Assembly: GCF_024220585.1 (NCBI RefSeq)
Contig: NZ_JAMXKF010000009.1
Coordinates: forward strand, 211,213 to 275,212
DNA length: 64,000 bases
DNA from: Dyadobacter diqingensis
GTDB taxonomy: Bacteria > Bacteroidota > Bacteroidia > Cytophagales > Spirosomataceae
Direction of reading: 5' to 3'
A program made the position numbers and the translations under genes. The stretch's first letter is position 1. Each line of letters begins with the position of its first letter. Below are positions 50,980 to 59,322 of the stretch, in pieces. Under the pieces are notes generated by a model. The model was not told the DNA's origin. It did not search any database and saw only the letters and a program-made list of their open reading frames with translations.

Positions 50980-51549
50980 ATGGCTTACATCCAAATCCCT
51001 GAAGAAAACCAGCTTCCCGGAATTCGCGGCCTTATGGCATTTAGGCCTGAAACAGCGAAACCATTGAACGACCTGGCCGAAGCATTGTTGCGAACGACCG
51101 ATAACGACTTGTCCAGAGGAGACCGGGAGCTGATCGCCACCTATGTTTCTTATCTTAACGACTGTCTTTTTTGTCAAAGCGTGCACGGAGCTGCGGCGCA
51201 GTGTTATCTGGGCGACGATGGCTCGTTGATTGGGGAAATAAAGCAGGATTTTAACAAAGCCTCGGTTTCGGAAAAAATGAAAACTTTGTTGTCGATAGCC
51301 GGAAGTGTTCAGAAGGGTGGTAAATATGTAACGACACAGCAGATTGAAAAAGCGAAAAGTGAAGGCGCAACAGATTCAGAAATTCATGATACTGTGTTAA
51401 TTGCCGCAGCTTTTTGTATGTTTAACCGATACGTTGATGGCTTGGGAACATGGGCTGCGTCCGATCCCGAAAGTTATATTCCACGCGGTTTCCGAATCAT
51501 GGAGGAAGGATATGCCGGGTATGATCCGATGAAGAGTTTGGGGAAATAG
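50980..51549 (+). CDS. CMD/AhpD-like family protein, copy 3
   Basis: The 189-residue paralogue has LPGIRGLMAFRPETAKPLND, Glu50 in GDRELIATYVSYLN, CxxC at Cys62-L-F-Cys65, His69 (CLFCQSVHGAAA), and EGATDSEIHDTVLIAAAFCMFNRYVDG. It is closer to copy 1 than copy 2 (same FCMFNRYVDGLGTWA stretch). It sits about 100 bp after the DUF3179 gene. Its placement at the other end of the TonB/lipoprotein/MFS/DUF3179 block is the main sign that these genes belong to one function. Confidence 0.9.
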   Translation: MAYIQIPEENQLPGIRGLMAFRPETAKPLNDLAEALLRTTDNDLSRGDRELIATYVSYLNDCLFCQSVHGAAAQCYLGDDGSLIGEIKQDFNKASVSEKMKTLLSIAGSVQKGGKYVTTQQIEKAKSEGATDSEIHDTVLIAAAFCMFNRYVDGLGTWAASDPESYIPRGFRIMEEGYAGYDPMKSLGK

Positions 51550-51648
51550 GAAGTTATAACCTGGTGATATTTCAGATAAATGAATGGCGATTATTAACAA
51601 GTCATTTTTTCAGGCGAACTTTGGTGATCTACTGTTCGTTCTACCTAC

Positions 51649-52647
51649 ATGAAAATCCTTATTACCGGTGCCACAGGTTTAGTTGGAAGTACTGTTGCGA
51701 GGCAGTTTCTCGCAGAAAATCATACTGTTTTTGCGCTTTTTCGTCCTGGCTCAGACAGAAGTCTGGTGGCTGATATTGAGAGTAAAATACAATGGATTGA
51801 AGGGGATGTGTTGGATATCAGTTCGTTGGAGAAAGCGATTGAAGATGTTGAATATGTAGTGCACACGGCTGCTGTTGTGTCTTTCGTACCCCGCGACCGG
51901 AAGATGATGTACAAAGTGAATATGGAAGGGACGGCCAATGTTGTGAACGTTTGCCTGAAATATGAAATAAAAAAACTTTGTCACGTCAGCAGTATTGCCG
52001 CACTGGGTCGTCCCGATTCCCGTAAAATCATCGGAGGCCAGGATCTTGTGATTGATGAGGAACAGCGCTGGGAGGAATCTCCGGAAAATTCTGAATACGC
52101 AAAATCAAAACATCTGGCGGAGCTGGAAGTATGGCGTGGCATGGCCGAGGGGCTGAATGCGGTGATCGTGAACCCAACGCTTATTTTAGGGGAAGGCGAC
52201 TGGTCGAAGAGCAGCACCCAGATTTTCCGTTATGTATATCAGGAAAAACCTTTTTATACGGAAGGAATAGCTAATTACGTTGATGTGCAGGACGTCGCCC
52301 GGGCGGTTGTAGCGCTGCTGTTTTCTGATATCTCCGGAGAAAGATTTTTGTTGAATGCGGGGAGCATTTCGTATCAATCTTTGTTTAATAATATTGCCGA
52401 TGCCATGGGTAAAAAGCGGCCTTCGTTTAAAGTTGGTCCGGGTTTGGCAGCAATAATCTGGCGGGTTGAAGCTGTGCGGACCTGGCTGATGGGAACAAAG
52501 CCACTTATTACAAAGGAAACGGCACAATCGAGTGCAAGGCGTTTCCGTTATGACAACGGAAAAATAAAAAAAACGATCGGGTTTGAATTTCAGCCTATTG
52601 AAAAAACGATCGCTCGTGTGAGTGAAAGTTTGGTAGGCAAGATTTGA
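51649..52647 (+). CDS. NAD-dependent epimerase/dehydratase family (extended SDR)
   Basis: The 332-residue protein has the extended-SDR glycine motif TGATGLVG (residues 6-13), the HTAAVVSFVP segment, an active Tyr-x3-Lys (YAKSKHLAE) and the NPTLILGEGDW segment, like dihydroflavonol-4-reductase/HpnA-like enzymes. An NAD(P)H-dependent reductase or epimerase is certain only at superfamily level. It is 99 bp after the third CMD gene and may or may not belong to that cluster. Confidence 0.88.
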   Translation: MKILITGATGLVGSTVARQFLAENHTVFALFRPGSDRSLVADIESKIQWIEGDVLDISSLEKAIEDVEYVVHTAAVVSFVPRDRKMMYKVNMEGTANVVNVCLKYEIKKLCHVSSIAALGRPDSRKIIGGQDLVIDEEQRWEESPENSEYAKSKHLAELEVWRGMAEGLNAVIVNPTLILGEGDWSKSSTQIFRYVYQEKPFYTEGIANYVDVQDVARAVVALLFSDISGERFLLNAGSISYQSLFNNIADAMGKKRPSFKVGPGLAAIIWRVEAVRTWLMGTKPLITKETAQSSARRFRYDNGKIKKTIGFEFQPIEKTIARVSESLVGKI

Positions 52648-52725
52648 ATAAACCGGATTTATTTTTAACTTTCTTTTACAATAGTTAGTGGTAAATTTAC
52701 CCTAAACTCTAACCTACTGATCCGT

Positions 52726-54132
52726 ATGATGGAGAAAAACTTCGGGGAAAGAAAAGATTACATGAAAGAAACACTGCTCAGGTTTGAAAGAATGCTAAAA
52801 ACCAATGAGTCAGAGTTTTTTGATTTGGATACGTACGAAAAGGTTACAGAGTATTATCTGGAAAAGGGGGATTGGGATAAAGCTTATCAGGCTTGTGAGC
52901 TGGGTTTGACAGATTTTCCATATTCCCTGGATTTATTGCTTAGTAAAGTACAGCTTCACGCCAACCGTGGTGAACACGATCTGGCAATGGAAATATTGGA
53001 GCGGGCATCTCTTTTTCATCCGGGAGACGTTGAAATTTCTTTCATGCAGGTTGGAATTGCCAATATGATGGGAGAATATGAAGAGGCGATTTCGATTTTG
53101 GAAGGCTTGCTGAACAAGGTAGAGGATAAGGATGAAATTTACTTCCAGATAGGTCAGACTTATCAGAATTGGGGTAAATACGATGATGCGATTCTCAACT
53201 ACAAACTCTCGCTTCGCAACAATCTGAACAACGAAAGTGCTTTATATGAACTGGCGCATTGTCTGGACTTGATCGGGGAACTGGAAAGTCATCTGGCTTA
53301 TTATCATGAGCTGGTCGACAGAGATCCTTTTTCGCATCATGCCTGGTATAATCTCGGGATTGCATTCAGTAAGCTGGAACGTTTCGAGGATGCCGTAAAT
53401 GCCTACGAATACGCCACGCTGGTTAAAGACGATTTTGCTTCTGCGTATTTCCAGTTAGGGAATTCGTATATGAGTCTGGAACAATATGAACAGGCAAAAG
53501 TACAGTACCTGAGAGCGATTGAGCTTGAAGGCAAGCAAACAGAAACCTGCTGCTGCCTGGGAACCTGTTACGAGAAACTGGGAGAATTTGAAACAGCCAT
53601 CAAATATTACCGGGAAGCGGTGAAGCTGGATAGCCAGTGGGATGATGGATGGTATGGGCTTGGAATCTGTTTCAGTGAGCTTGGGCGTTGGTATGAGGCC
53701 GTTGGTTTTTTAAGAAAGGCAATTCAGATCACGGAATTAAATCCTGATTATTGGCTCGCTTTGGCTGAGACGGAGTTCAGGGTAGGTAATGTGGTTTCGG
53801 CTTTTGAAGCTTTTGAAAAAGCCGCGGAAATAGAGCCGTCAAATCCGGATATCTGGCTGAAATGGTCTTTTGTTCTGTTTGAACAGGGCAACTATGCACG
53901 TGCCTGCGATCTGTTACAGGCTGCTATCGAGGAAATGCCGGAAGAAGCCGACCTGTATTACCGAATGGCTGTTTATCAGATACACTCAGGAGATTACCGC
54001 GAAGCCTTGATAAATCTCGAAGTGGCGCTGACGCTGGATTACGATGCGCATTTGCAGCTTTTTGACTTTTTTCCAGAACTGGAAAAACAGAAAGTGCTTT
54101 TCAGAATTATCGAGCAATACCGCGAGAAGTAA
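52726..54132 (+). CDS. Tetratricopeptide-repeat protein
   Basis: The 468-residue protein is built of about twelve TPR units through most of its length, e.g. GDWDKAYQACELGLTDFPYS, GKYDDAILNYKLSLRNNLNN, ERFEDAVNAYEYATLVKDDF, GEFETAIKYYREAVKLDSQW and GDYREALINLEVALTLDYDA. There is no signal peptide or other domain, so it is likely a cytosolic scaffold. Start Met1 at 52726 and Met2 at 52729 are equivalent. The 3' end meets the terminator shared with the convergent glycosyltransferase. Confidence 0.9.
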   Translation: MMEKNFGERKDYMKETLLRFERMLKTNESEFFDLDTYEKVTEYYLEKGDWDKAYQACELGLTDFPYSLDLLLSKVQLHANRGEHDLAMEILERASLFHPGDVEISFMQVGIANMMGEYEEAISILEGLLNKVEDKDEIYFQIGQTYQNWGKYDDAILNYKLSLRNNLNNESALYELAHCLDLIGELESHLAYYHELVDRDPFSHHAWYNLGIAFSKLERFEDAVNAYEYATLVKDDFASAYFQLGNSYMSLEQYEQAKVQYLRAIELEGKQTETCCCLGTCYEKLGEFETAIKYYREAVKLDSQWDDGWYGLGICFSELGRWYEAVGFLRKAIQITELNPDYWLALAETEFRVGNVVSAFEAFEKAAEIEPSNPDIWLKWSFVLFEQGNYARACDLLQAAIEEMPEEADLYYRMAVYQIHSGDYREALINLEVALTLDYDAHLQLFDFFPELEKQKVLFRIIEQYREK

Positions 54133-54149
54133 AATCTTGCCGTAAAAAT

Positions 54150-54208
54150 ATAGGAACAGTTTCTTGAAATCTACTGCGGTAGCACTTCAAGAAACTGTTC
54201 CGTTTTTA
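54150..54208. terminator. Bidirectional terminator overlapping the GT9 3' end
   Basis: GGAACAGTTTCTTGAA (54153-54168) and TTCAAGAAACTGTTCC (54186-54201) are perfect over 16 bp with A- and T-rich flanks. The right arm encodes the last residues of the glycosyltransferase (stop at 54171), so coding and termination signals overlap. Confidence 0.88.
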
Positions 54209-55169
54209 TATCCGTTGCACATTTGAAATGTCCTTCCGGGCATGCTTTATGGCCGTGCAGGCCGCAAGGCCGGCAGGTTAATTTTTCCAGCACTTCAACA
54301 ATATGTGAATTGTCTGAAAGTGGACCGAAGCCGAACTCCGGTACAGTGGAGCAATAAACAGCTGTGACAGCAGCGTTGACCGCAGAGCTGATATGCATCG
54401 GTGCGGAGTCATTCACAAAGTTCATAACCGAGGATTGCATCAATGCCGCAGATTGCAGAAAAGAAAGTTTTCCACACAGGTTATGCACATTTTCCTTTGA
54501 AGAAACCTGATTTTGGATTTTATCGGCCAGGTCGCCATCGCTCGGTCCGCCAAGCAGCAGGACGTGATATTGACTGGTCAATTCGTTTATCAGCTTAATC
54601 CAGCCCTCGACGGGATATTGTTTTGTAAACCAGACAGAAGCCGGCGCCACACAAATGTAGGGTTTGGACTGATATGGCTTTACAAAATCATAGTCAGTGG
54701 ACGAAGGATAAAGACGGGGTTTCAGAATTTTGCCGGCAACCTCATTTTTGACCAATTCGTAATTTCGCGTTACTTCATGCACACCGTTTTCAATCTTGTG
54801 CGGAAACTTGTTAGTAAAGAGAAATGAAAGCGGGTTTTTATCAAATCCTGTCGTTTTCGGCGCCTTTGAAAAAGCCGTCAGCATACCGGTTCCGGCAAAT
54901 CGTTGTAAATTAATGACCCAGTCGTATTCCGTTTGCCGGATTTGTTTTAAGAGCTGCCATAGGCTTTTAAACTTACCTTCTTTCTTTTTCCAGATCAGGA
55001 CCTTGGATAAATAAGGATGATTTTCGAAAAGCCCTTCATTTCCTTTTCTGACGAGAAAGTCGATTTTGGCATCCGGTAAACCCTGATGCAGGTTTTCCAA
55101 TAAAGCGGTCGCAAGAATTACGTCACCTATAAAAGCAGTTTGAATAACAAGTATGCGCCTGGGAATCAT
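54171..55169 (-). CDS. Glycosyltransferase family 9 (ADP-heptose:LPS heptosyltransferase-like)
   Basis: The 332-residue protein has the GT9 start RRILVIQTAFIGDVILATAL, YDWVINLQRF, VAPASVWFTKQYPVEGW with the phosphate-binding region, the VLLLGGPSDGDLA strand, and the donor-site DSAPMHISSAVNAAVTAVY. A Cys-rich C-terminal segment (CRPCGLHGHKACPEGHFKC) is common in this group. It probably adds a heptose-like sugar to the lipopolysaccharide core at the inner membrane face. Confidence 0.92.
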   Translation of the reverse strand: MIPRRILVIQTAFIGDVILATALLENLHQGLPDAKIDFLVRKGNEGLFENHPYLSKVLIWKKKEGKFKSLWQLLKQIRQTEYDWVINLQRFAGTGMLTAFSKAPKTTGFDKNPLSFLFTNKFPHKIENGVHEVTRNYELVKNEVAGKILKPRLYPSSTDYDFVKPYQSKPYICVAPASVWFTKQYPVEGWIKLINELTSQYHVLLLGGPSDGDLADKIQNQVSSKENVHNLCGKLSFLQSAALMQSSVMNFVNDSAPMHISSAVNAAVTAVYCSTVPEFGFGPLSDNSHIVEVLEKLTCRPCGLHGHKACPEGHFKCATDIKTEQFLEVLPQ

Positions 55170-55300
55170 CTTATTGGAATCTGAAATTTATATATTTAAT
55201 CTTTTTTAGTAATGTGCTGTTTGTTAGTCTATTATCGGTAAGATAGCCGATAGCTAACAGCTGGTAGCCCTAAAAAAAATGTCTTTCAAACAAAAGTCTG

Positions 55301-55308
55301 TAATTTTG
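55301..55308 (+). promoter_or_regulatory. -7 element of the M16 peptidase gene
   Basis: TAATTTTG matches TAnnTTTG exactly, 46 bp before the ATG at 55355. No clear TTG is present at -33. Confidence 0.45.
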
Positions 55309-55354
55309 CAGACATCACCGAAAATTATTGACAGGTAATTTGTGTTCATAAGGA

Positions 55355-56644
55355 ATGAAGAGAAATAATATGCGTAAACATGTGAATGCCGAAGCTCCCT
55401 CATTAGCGCTTACAGAAGAATATAAGTTACATACCCTGGCTAACGGAATTCGCATTGCACATAAACAGGTTCCTTACACGCAGATTGCGCACGTAGGAAT
55501 TATGCTTGATATCGGAAGCCGTGATGAACAGCCCCATCAACAAGGTCTGGCTCATTTCTGGGAGCATATGGCTTTTAAAGGAACAGAAAAACGCAGCTCA
55601 TACCACATCATCAACCGTCTTGAAAATGTGGGTGGTGAACTCAATGCGTATACAACGAAGGAGAAAATCTGTTTTCACGCGTCAGTCCTTGACGATCACT
55701 TTGATAAAGCACTGGATTTGCTGGCGGATATCGCTTTCCATTCGGTGTTCCCCGACAAACAGATTGAGCGTGAAAGAAATGTAATCATTGAGGAGATGTC
55801 GATGTATAACGACTCTCCGGAAGATGCTATACAGGACGATTTTGACCAACTGGTTTTCGCTAATCATGCCCTCGGCAATAACATTCTCGGAACGCCTGAA
55901 ACGGTGAATTCATTCGGGCGTGAAGAGCTTTTCCAATTCATCAATGAAAATCTGGATACCGAGCAGATCGTCGTTTCTTCGGTGAGTCGCCTGCCATTTT
56001 CCAAAGTGATTCGTATCGCGGAGAAATATCTGGGCAATATTCCACATAAAAAAACAACACGTATCCGTCAGGCTCCGGGGATTTATTCTCCCATTATTCA
56101 GGAAAAAGAGCGGTCGATCACCCAGGCGCAGTGTGCGATGGGGCAGCCGGCTTATGCTTTGGCAGATGACAAACGTTTGCCATTTTTCATGCTGGTCAAC
56201 CTGCTTGGCGGACCTGGGATGAACTCGCGTTTCAACTTGTCGTTACGTGAAAAGTATGGATTTGTTTATTCGATCGAAGCCAATTATACACCTTATCTGG
56301 ATACCGGATTTTTGGGGATATTTTTTGGAACCGAGCAGAAGCAGCTGGCAAGAAGCATTTCCCTGATTAACAAAGAGCTAAAACGTATCCGTGAAATTCC
56401 TTTGACAACTTCACAGTTGCACCAGACGAAAGTGCAATTGATGGGGCAGCTTGCAATGTCAGAAGAAAGTAACATGAGCTTTATGCTTATGATGGCTAAA
56501 AGTCTGCTGGATACCGGTCGGGTTGACTCATTGCCGGAAATCTTTACAGAAATTCAGGCGATAACATCCGAGCAATTGCAAACCATTGCCCAGGAAATGT
56601 TTAATCCCGAGAATTTTAGTTACCTGACTTTTATACCCGAATAA
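55355..56644 (+). CDS. M16 family zinc metallopeptidase, copy 1
   Basis: The 429-residue protein has the inverted zinc motif HxxEH as HFWEH in GLAHFWEHMAFKGTEKR (about residues 67-71) with the distal Glu in ERNVIIEEMSMYNDSPED. The N-terminus TLANGIRIAHKQVPYTQIAH and the C-terminal half (GPGMNSRFNLSLREKYGFVY) are as in processing peptidases and PqqL-like enzymes. No signal peptide is visible. It degrades or processes peptides in the cytosol or periplasm. A second M16 gene lies 2.7 kb downstream on the other strand. Confidence 0.95.
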   Translation: MKRNNMRKHVNAEAPSLALTEEYKLHTLANGIRIAHKQVPYTQIAHVGIMLDIGSRDEQPHQQGLAHFWEHMAFKGTEKRSSYHIINRLENVGGELNAYTTKEKICFHASVLDDHFDKALDLLADIAFHSVFPDKQIERERNVIIEEMSMYNDSPEDAIQDDFDQLVFANHALGNNILGTPETVNSFGREELFQFINENLDTEQIVVSSVSRLPFSKVIRIAEKYLGNIPHKKTTRIRQAPGIYSPIIQEKERSITQAQCAMGQPAYALADDKRLPFFMLVNLLGGPGMNSRFNLSLREKYGFVYSIEANYTPYLDTGFLGIFFGTEQKQLARSISLINKELKRIREIPLTTSQLHQTKVQLMGQLAMSEESNMSFMLMMAKSLLDTGRVDSLPEIFTEIQAITSEQLQTIAQEMFNPENFSYLTFIPE

Positions 56645-56748
56645 TTCCGGGTTATTGATAATATTGGTTTTAAAAGTCATTCGTTTCGGCGGGTGACTTT
56701 TTTTGTTGGTAAAACAAATGGTCGACGGAAAATCAATACCATAGCCCG

Positions 56749-57747
56749 CACGAAGCGTTCCTATGGAACGCCAGGCCAGGTTCACGACCTTCATAGCTAC
56801 CCACGAAATCTGCCGATGGCAGAGGTACGAATGGAATTTGTAAGCACGAGCGTTTTATTATGTGATAATTTTTCTGTGATTTTGTGCCTACGGCACATTT
56901 CGTGAGTAGCAAGGAGATTGAATAAATCTCACGAAGCGTTCCTATTGGAACGCCATGCCAGGTTCACGACCCTCCTAGCTACCCACGAAATCTGCCGATG
57001 GCAGAAGTACGAATAGATTTGTAAGCACGAGCGTTTTATTATGTCATAATTTTTCTGTGGTTTTGTGCCTACGGCACATTTCTTGGGTAGCAAGGTGATT
57101 GAATAAATCTCACGAAGCGTTCCTATGGAACGCCATGCCACCTGACGACCTTCGTAGCTACCCACGAAATCTGCCGTAGGCAGAAGTACGAATGAATTTG
57201 TAAGCACGAGCGTTTTATTATGTGATAATTTTCCGTGGTTTTGTGCCGACGGCACATTTCTTGGGTAGCAAGGTGATTGAATAAATCTCACGAAACGTTC
57301 CAATAGGAACATTTGACGACGGGGGGATTTTCTGAGCTACCTACGAAATCGGCCTATGGCAAAAGTTTGAATTGAATGCGTAAATCATAGCGTTGTATTA
57401 ATCCAATGATTTCCTTAGCTCGTTTGTGCCTGCGGCACATGTCGTGGGTAGCAAAGTGATTGAATAAATCTCACGAAGCGTTCCTATGCAACGCCAGGTT
57501 CACGACCCTGCTAGCTACCCACGAAATCTGCCGATGGCAGAAGTACGAATGGAATTTGTAAGCACGAGCGTTTTATTATGTCATAATTTTCCGTGGTTTT
57601 GTGCCGATGACAGAAGTTTGAATTGAATATGTAAATCACTGCGTTGTATTAATCCCACGATTTTCCTCTCTCGTTTGTGCCTACGGCACATTTCGTGGGT
57701 AGCAATGCGATGGGAGTAATCCATAGTAAGCGTTCCGATAGGAACGC
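56749..57747. repeat. Mosaic array of about 180-bp palindromic repeat units
   Basis: TCACGAAGCGTTCC-type blocks start near 56749, 56930, 57111, 57289 and 57472 (spacing 178-183 bp). Each unit holds GCGTTCC-TAT-GGAACGC, CTGCC-GAT-GGCAG and GTGCC-TAC-GGCAC hairpins, and the last two are wrapped by GCTACCCACGAAA and its inverse TTTCGTGGGTAGC. Two spacer types occur: AAGTACGAAT-type in units 1-3 and 5, AAGTTTGAAT-type in unit 4 and in a headless sixth unit joined at 57601. An inverted copy (GCGTTCC-GAT-AGGAACGC, then TTCGTGA) closes the array at 57730-57753. No transposase lies inside; the rest of 56645-57969 has no gene. Confidence 0.9.
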
Positions 57748-57969
57748 TTCGTGAATATAGGTTATCGGATCTTTAATGTATGAAACGGGCTTAAAATGGC
57801 GATACCCGAAAACCTGTGCACTTTATCGAATCGAAATGCGCCGTAGATTTATTTAAGATCATTTATTTCACGCGCATGGCTAATCATTGACGAGATATCG
57901 ATAGTCTGAATTGGTAAAAAGCAGGTATTAATTTACAGGCAGTAACTAAGCCGTAGATCAATCCAATAT

Positions 57970-58902
57970 ATGCAAACATTCATGATGACAAAAAGATACT
58001 ATTTTCTGCTTCTGATCGGACTATTGCTTGTCGGATGGATTGCCCCAATCGAAAAAAACGACACTAATGAATTTCCTTCTGAAATTGTAAACTTTATATC
58101 TTTTAAAAACAACCCGCTCTTCAAAGGCACCGCCGATACCGCAACCTGGGACGAGCAGATTCGGGAAAGGGGTTTTATTTTAAAAGAAGAGAATAAGTAT
58201 TACATGTGGTATACAGGTTATACCAAAAAGACTGGCAAACAAATCAAGTATCTGGGACTGGCCACTTCTTCTGATGGGTTGAAATGGACACGTTACCCAA
58301 AAAATCCTATCCATAAAACCAATTGGGTTGAAGACGTTTTTGTATTAAAATCTGCCGGAACTTATTACATGTTTGCAGAAAGTAAAGATGATATCGCACG
58401 TTTGCTGACTTCGAAAGACCGGATTCATTGGGACGACAAAGGTGCGCTGGACATTCGCTTGAAAAACGGGAATCCGATTTCAAAAGGCCCATTCGGTACC
58501 CCGACGGTCTGGAAAGAAGGTGATACCTGGTATTTGTTTTACGAGCGGAACGACGCCGATGTCTGGCTGGCTACTTCGAAAGATTTGAAAACCTGGACAA
58601 ACGTCCAGGATGAGCCCGTACTGAATGCCGGGCCGGAAGCCTACGACAAATTCGCGGTGGCTTTCAATCAGGTTATCAAACACAAGGGATTGTATTACGC
58701 TTATTACCACGCTTCGGCTTTCAAAGACTGGCGGGAATGGACTACGAATGTCGCTGTTTCCAAAGATTTAATTCACTGGAAGAAGTATGAAAACAACCCG
58801 ATTCTAAAAGAGAATAAATCGAGCGGATTCACAGTGCCCGATGGCAATAAGTTTCGCTTTTACACCATGCACCCCGAAGTGAACGTATATTTTCCAAAAT
58901 AA
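57970..58902 (+). CDS. Beta-propeller glycoside-hydrolase-like protein (GH43/GH32/GH130-type fold), membrane-anchored or secreted
   Basis: The 310-residue protein has an N-terminal hydrophobic signal (YYFLLLIGLLLVGWIAP). The rest repeats the five-bladed-propeller glycosidase pattern: YYMWYTGYTKKTGKQIKYLG, LATSSDGLKWTRYPKNPI, YYMFAESKDDIARLLTSKDR, TWYLFYERNDADVWLATSKD and YYAYYHASAF. The acidic residues usual for catalysis (WDEQ early, EDVF, YERND) are plausible but not proven. The substrate is unknown, and no SusCD or other carbohydrate gene is adjacent. Confidence 0.82.
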   Translation: MQTFMMTKRYYFLLLIGLLLVGWIAPIEKNDTNEFPSEIVNFISFKNNPLFKGTADTATWDEQIRERGFILKEENKYYMWYTGYTKKTGKQIKYLGLATSSDGLKWTRYPKNPIHKTNWVEDVFVLKSAGTYYMFAESKDDIARLLTSKDRIHWDDKGALDIRLKNGNPISKGPFGTPTVWKEGDTWYLFYERNDADVWLATSKDLKTWTNVQDEPVLNAGPEAYDKFAVAFNQVIKHKGLYYAYYHASAFKDWREWTTNVAVSKDLIHWKKYENNPILKENKSSGFTVPDGNKFRFYTMHPEVNVYFPK

Positions 58903-58927
58903 CGAGAGATATTGGGCACGTGCGAAA

Positions 58928-59248
58928 TTATTTTGCCTTCAAAACCGACTGAACCTGTTCAAAGTCTTTCGTCAGGAATATTTCGTAAAGCGCTTCGATT
59001 TCGGTCCAATTGTCAAACTGGGCTTCAATCTCTTCCTCTTCCGGGTCGTTGAAGATGCCAAGGACAGTCAGGTTTTTACGGCTTTCCAGAACGATCTCGC
59101 TGTCGCCGACAAATATTCCAACCCAGAAAACGGCGTCTTCGCCCTCAGTTTCTGTTAGTTCTTCAATGGCTGACTGAACGTCTTCAATGGTTACATCATC
59201 GAAAGAATCTCCCCAGGAAGTTTGCAGGTATGTTTCAGGTATGGACAT
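58928..59248 (-). CDS. Acidic hypothetical protein
   Basis: The 106-residue protein is strongly acidic (EELTETEGEDAVFWVG, NDPEEEEIEAQFDNWTEIEA), with no signal or membrane helix. The DVTIEDVQSAIEEL start and WVGIFVGDSEIVLESRKNLT strands suggest an alpha-beta fold. No family is recognised. It begins 74 bp after the convergent-side M16 peptidase on the same strand and may share its transcript. Confidence 0.65.
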   Translation of the reverse strand: MSIPETYLQTSWGDSFDDVTIEDVQSAIEELTETEGEDAVFWVGIFVGDSEIVLESRKNLTVLGIFNDPEEEEIEAQFDNWTEIEALYEIFLTKDFEQVQSVLKAK

Positions 59249-59322
59249 GGTTTGGGTTATAGTGAAATGAACGGCGATTGAGGAAGGTGAAAAAATTACC
59301 CCAATCGCCGGTTATGATAAAT

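Noticed and set aside
42135..51549. Genomic island or transposon carrying the CMD cluster
   Set aside because: No integrase, transposase, tRNA or att-like repeat is seen at the edges, and base composition looks like the flanks.
56929..57312. 127-codon minus-strand ORF with repeated AWRSIGTLR-like peptides
   Set aside because: It is translation of the palindromic repeat array; the peptide repeats follow the DNA units. The same applies to 56528-56794 and 56693-56905.
56749..57747. CRISPR array
   Set aside because: Units are about 180 bp, contain several internal palindromes and have similar, not unique, spacers; no cas gene is near.
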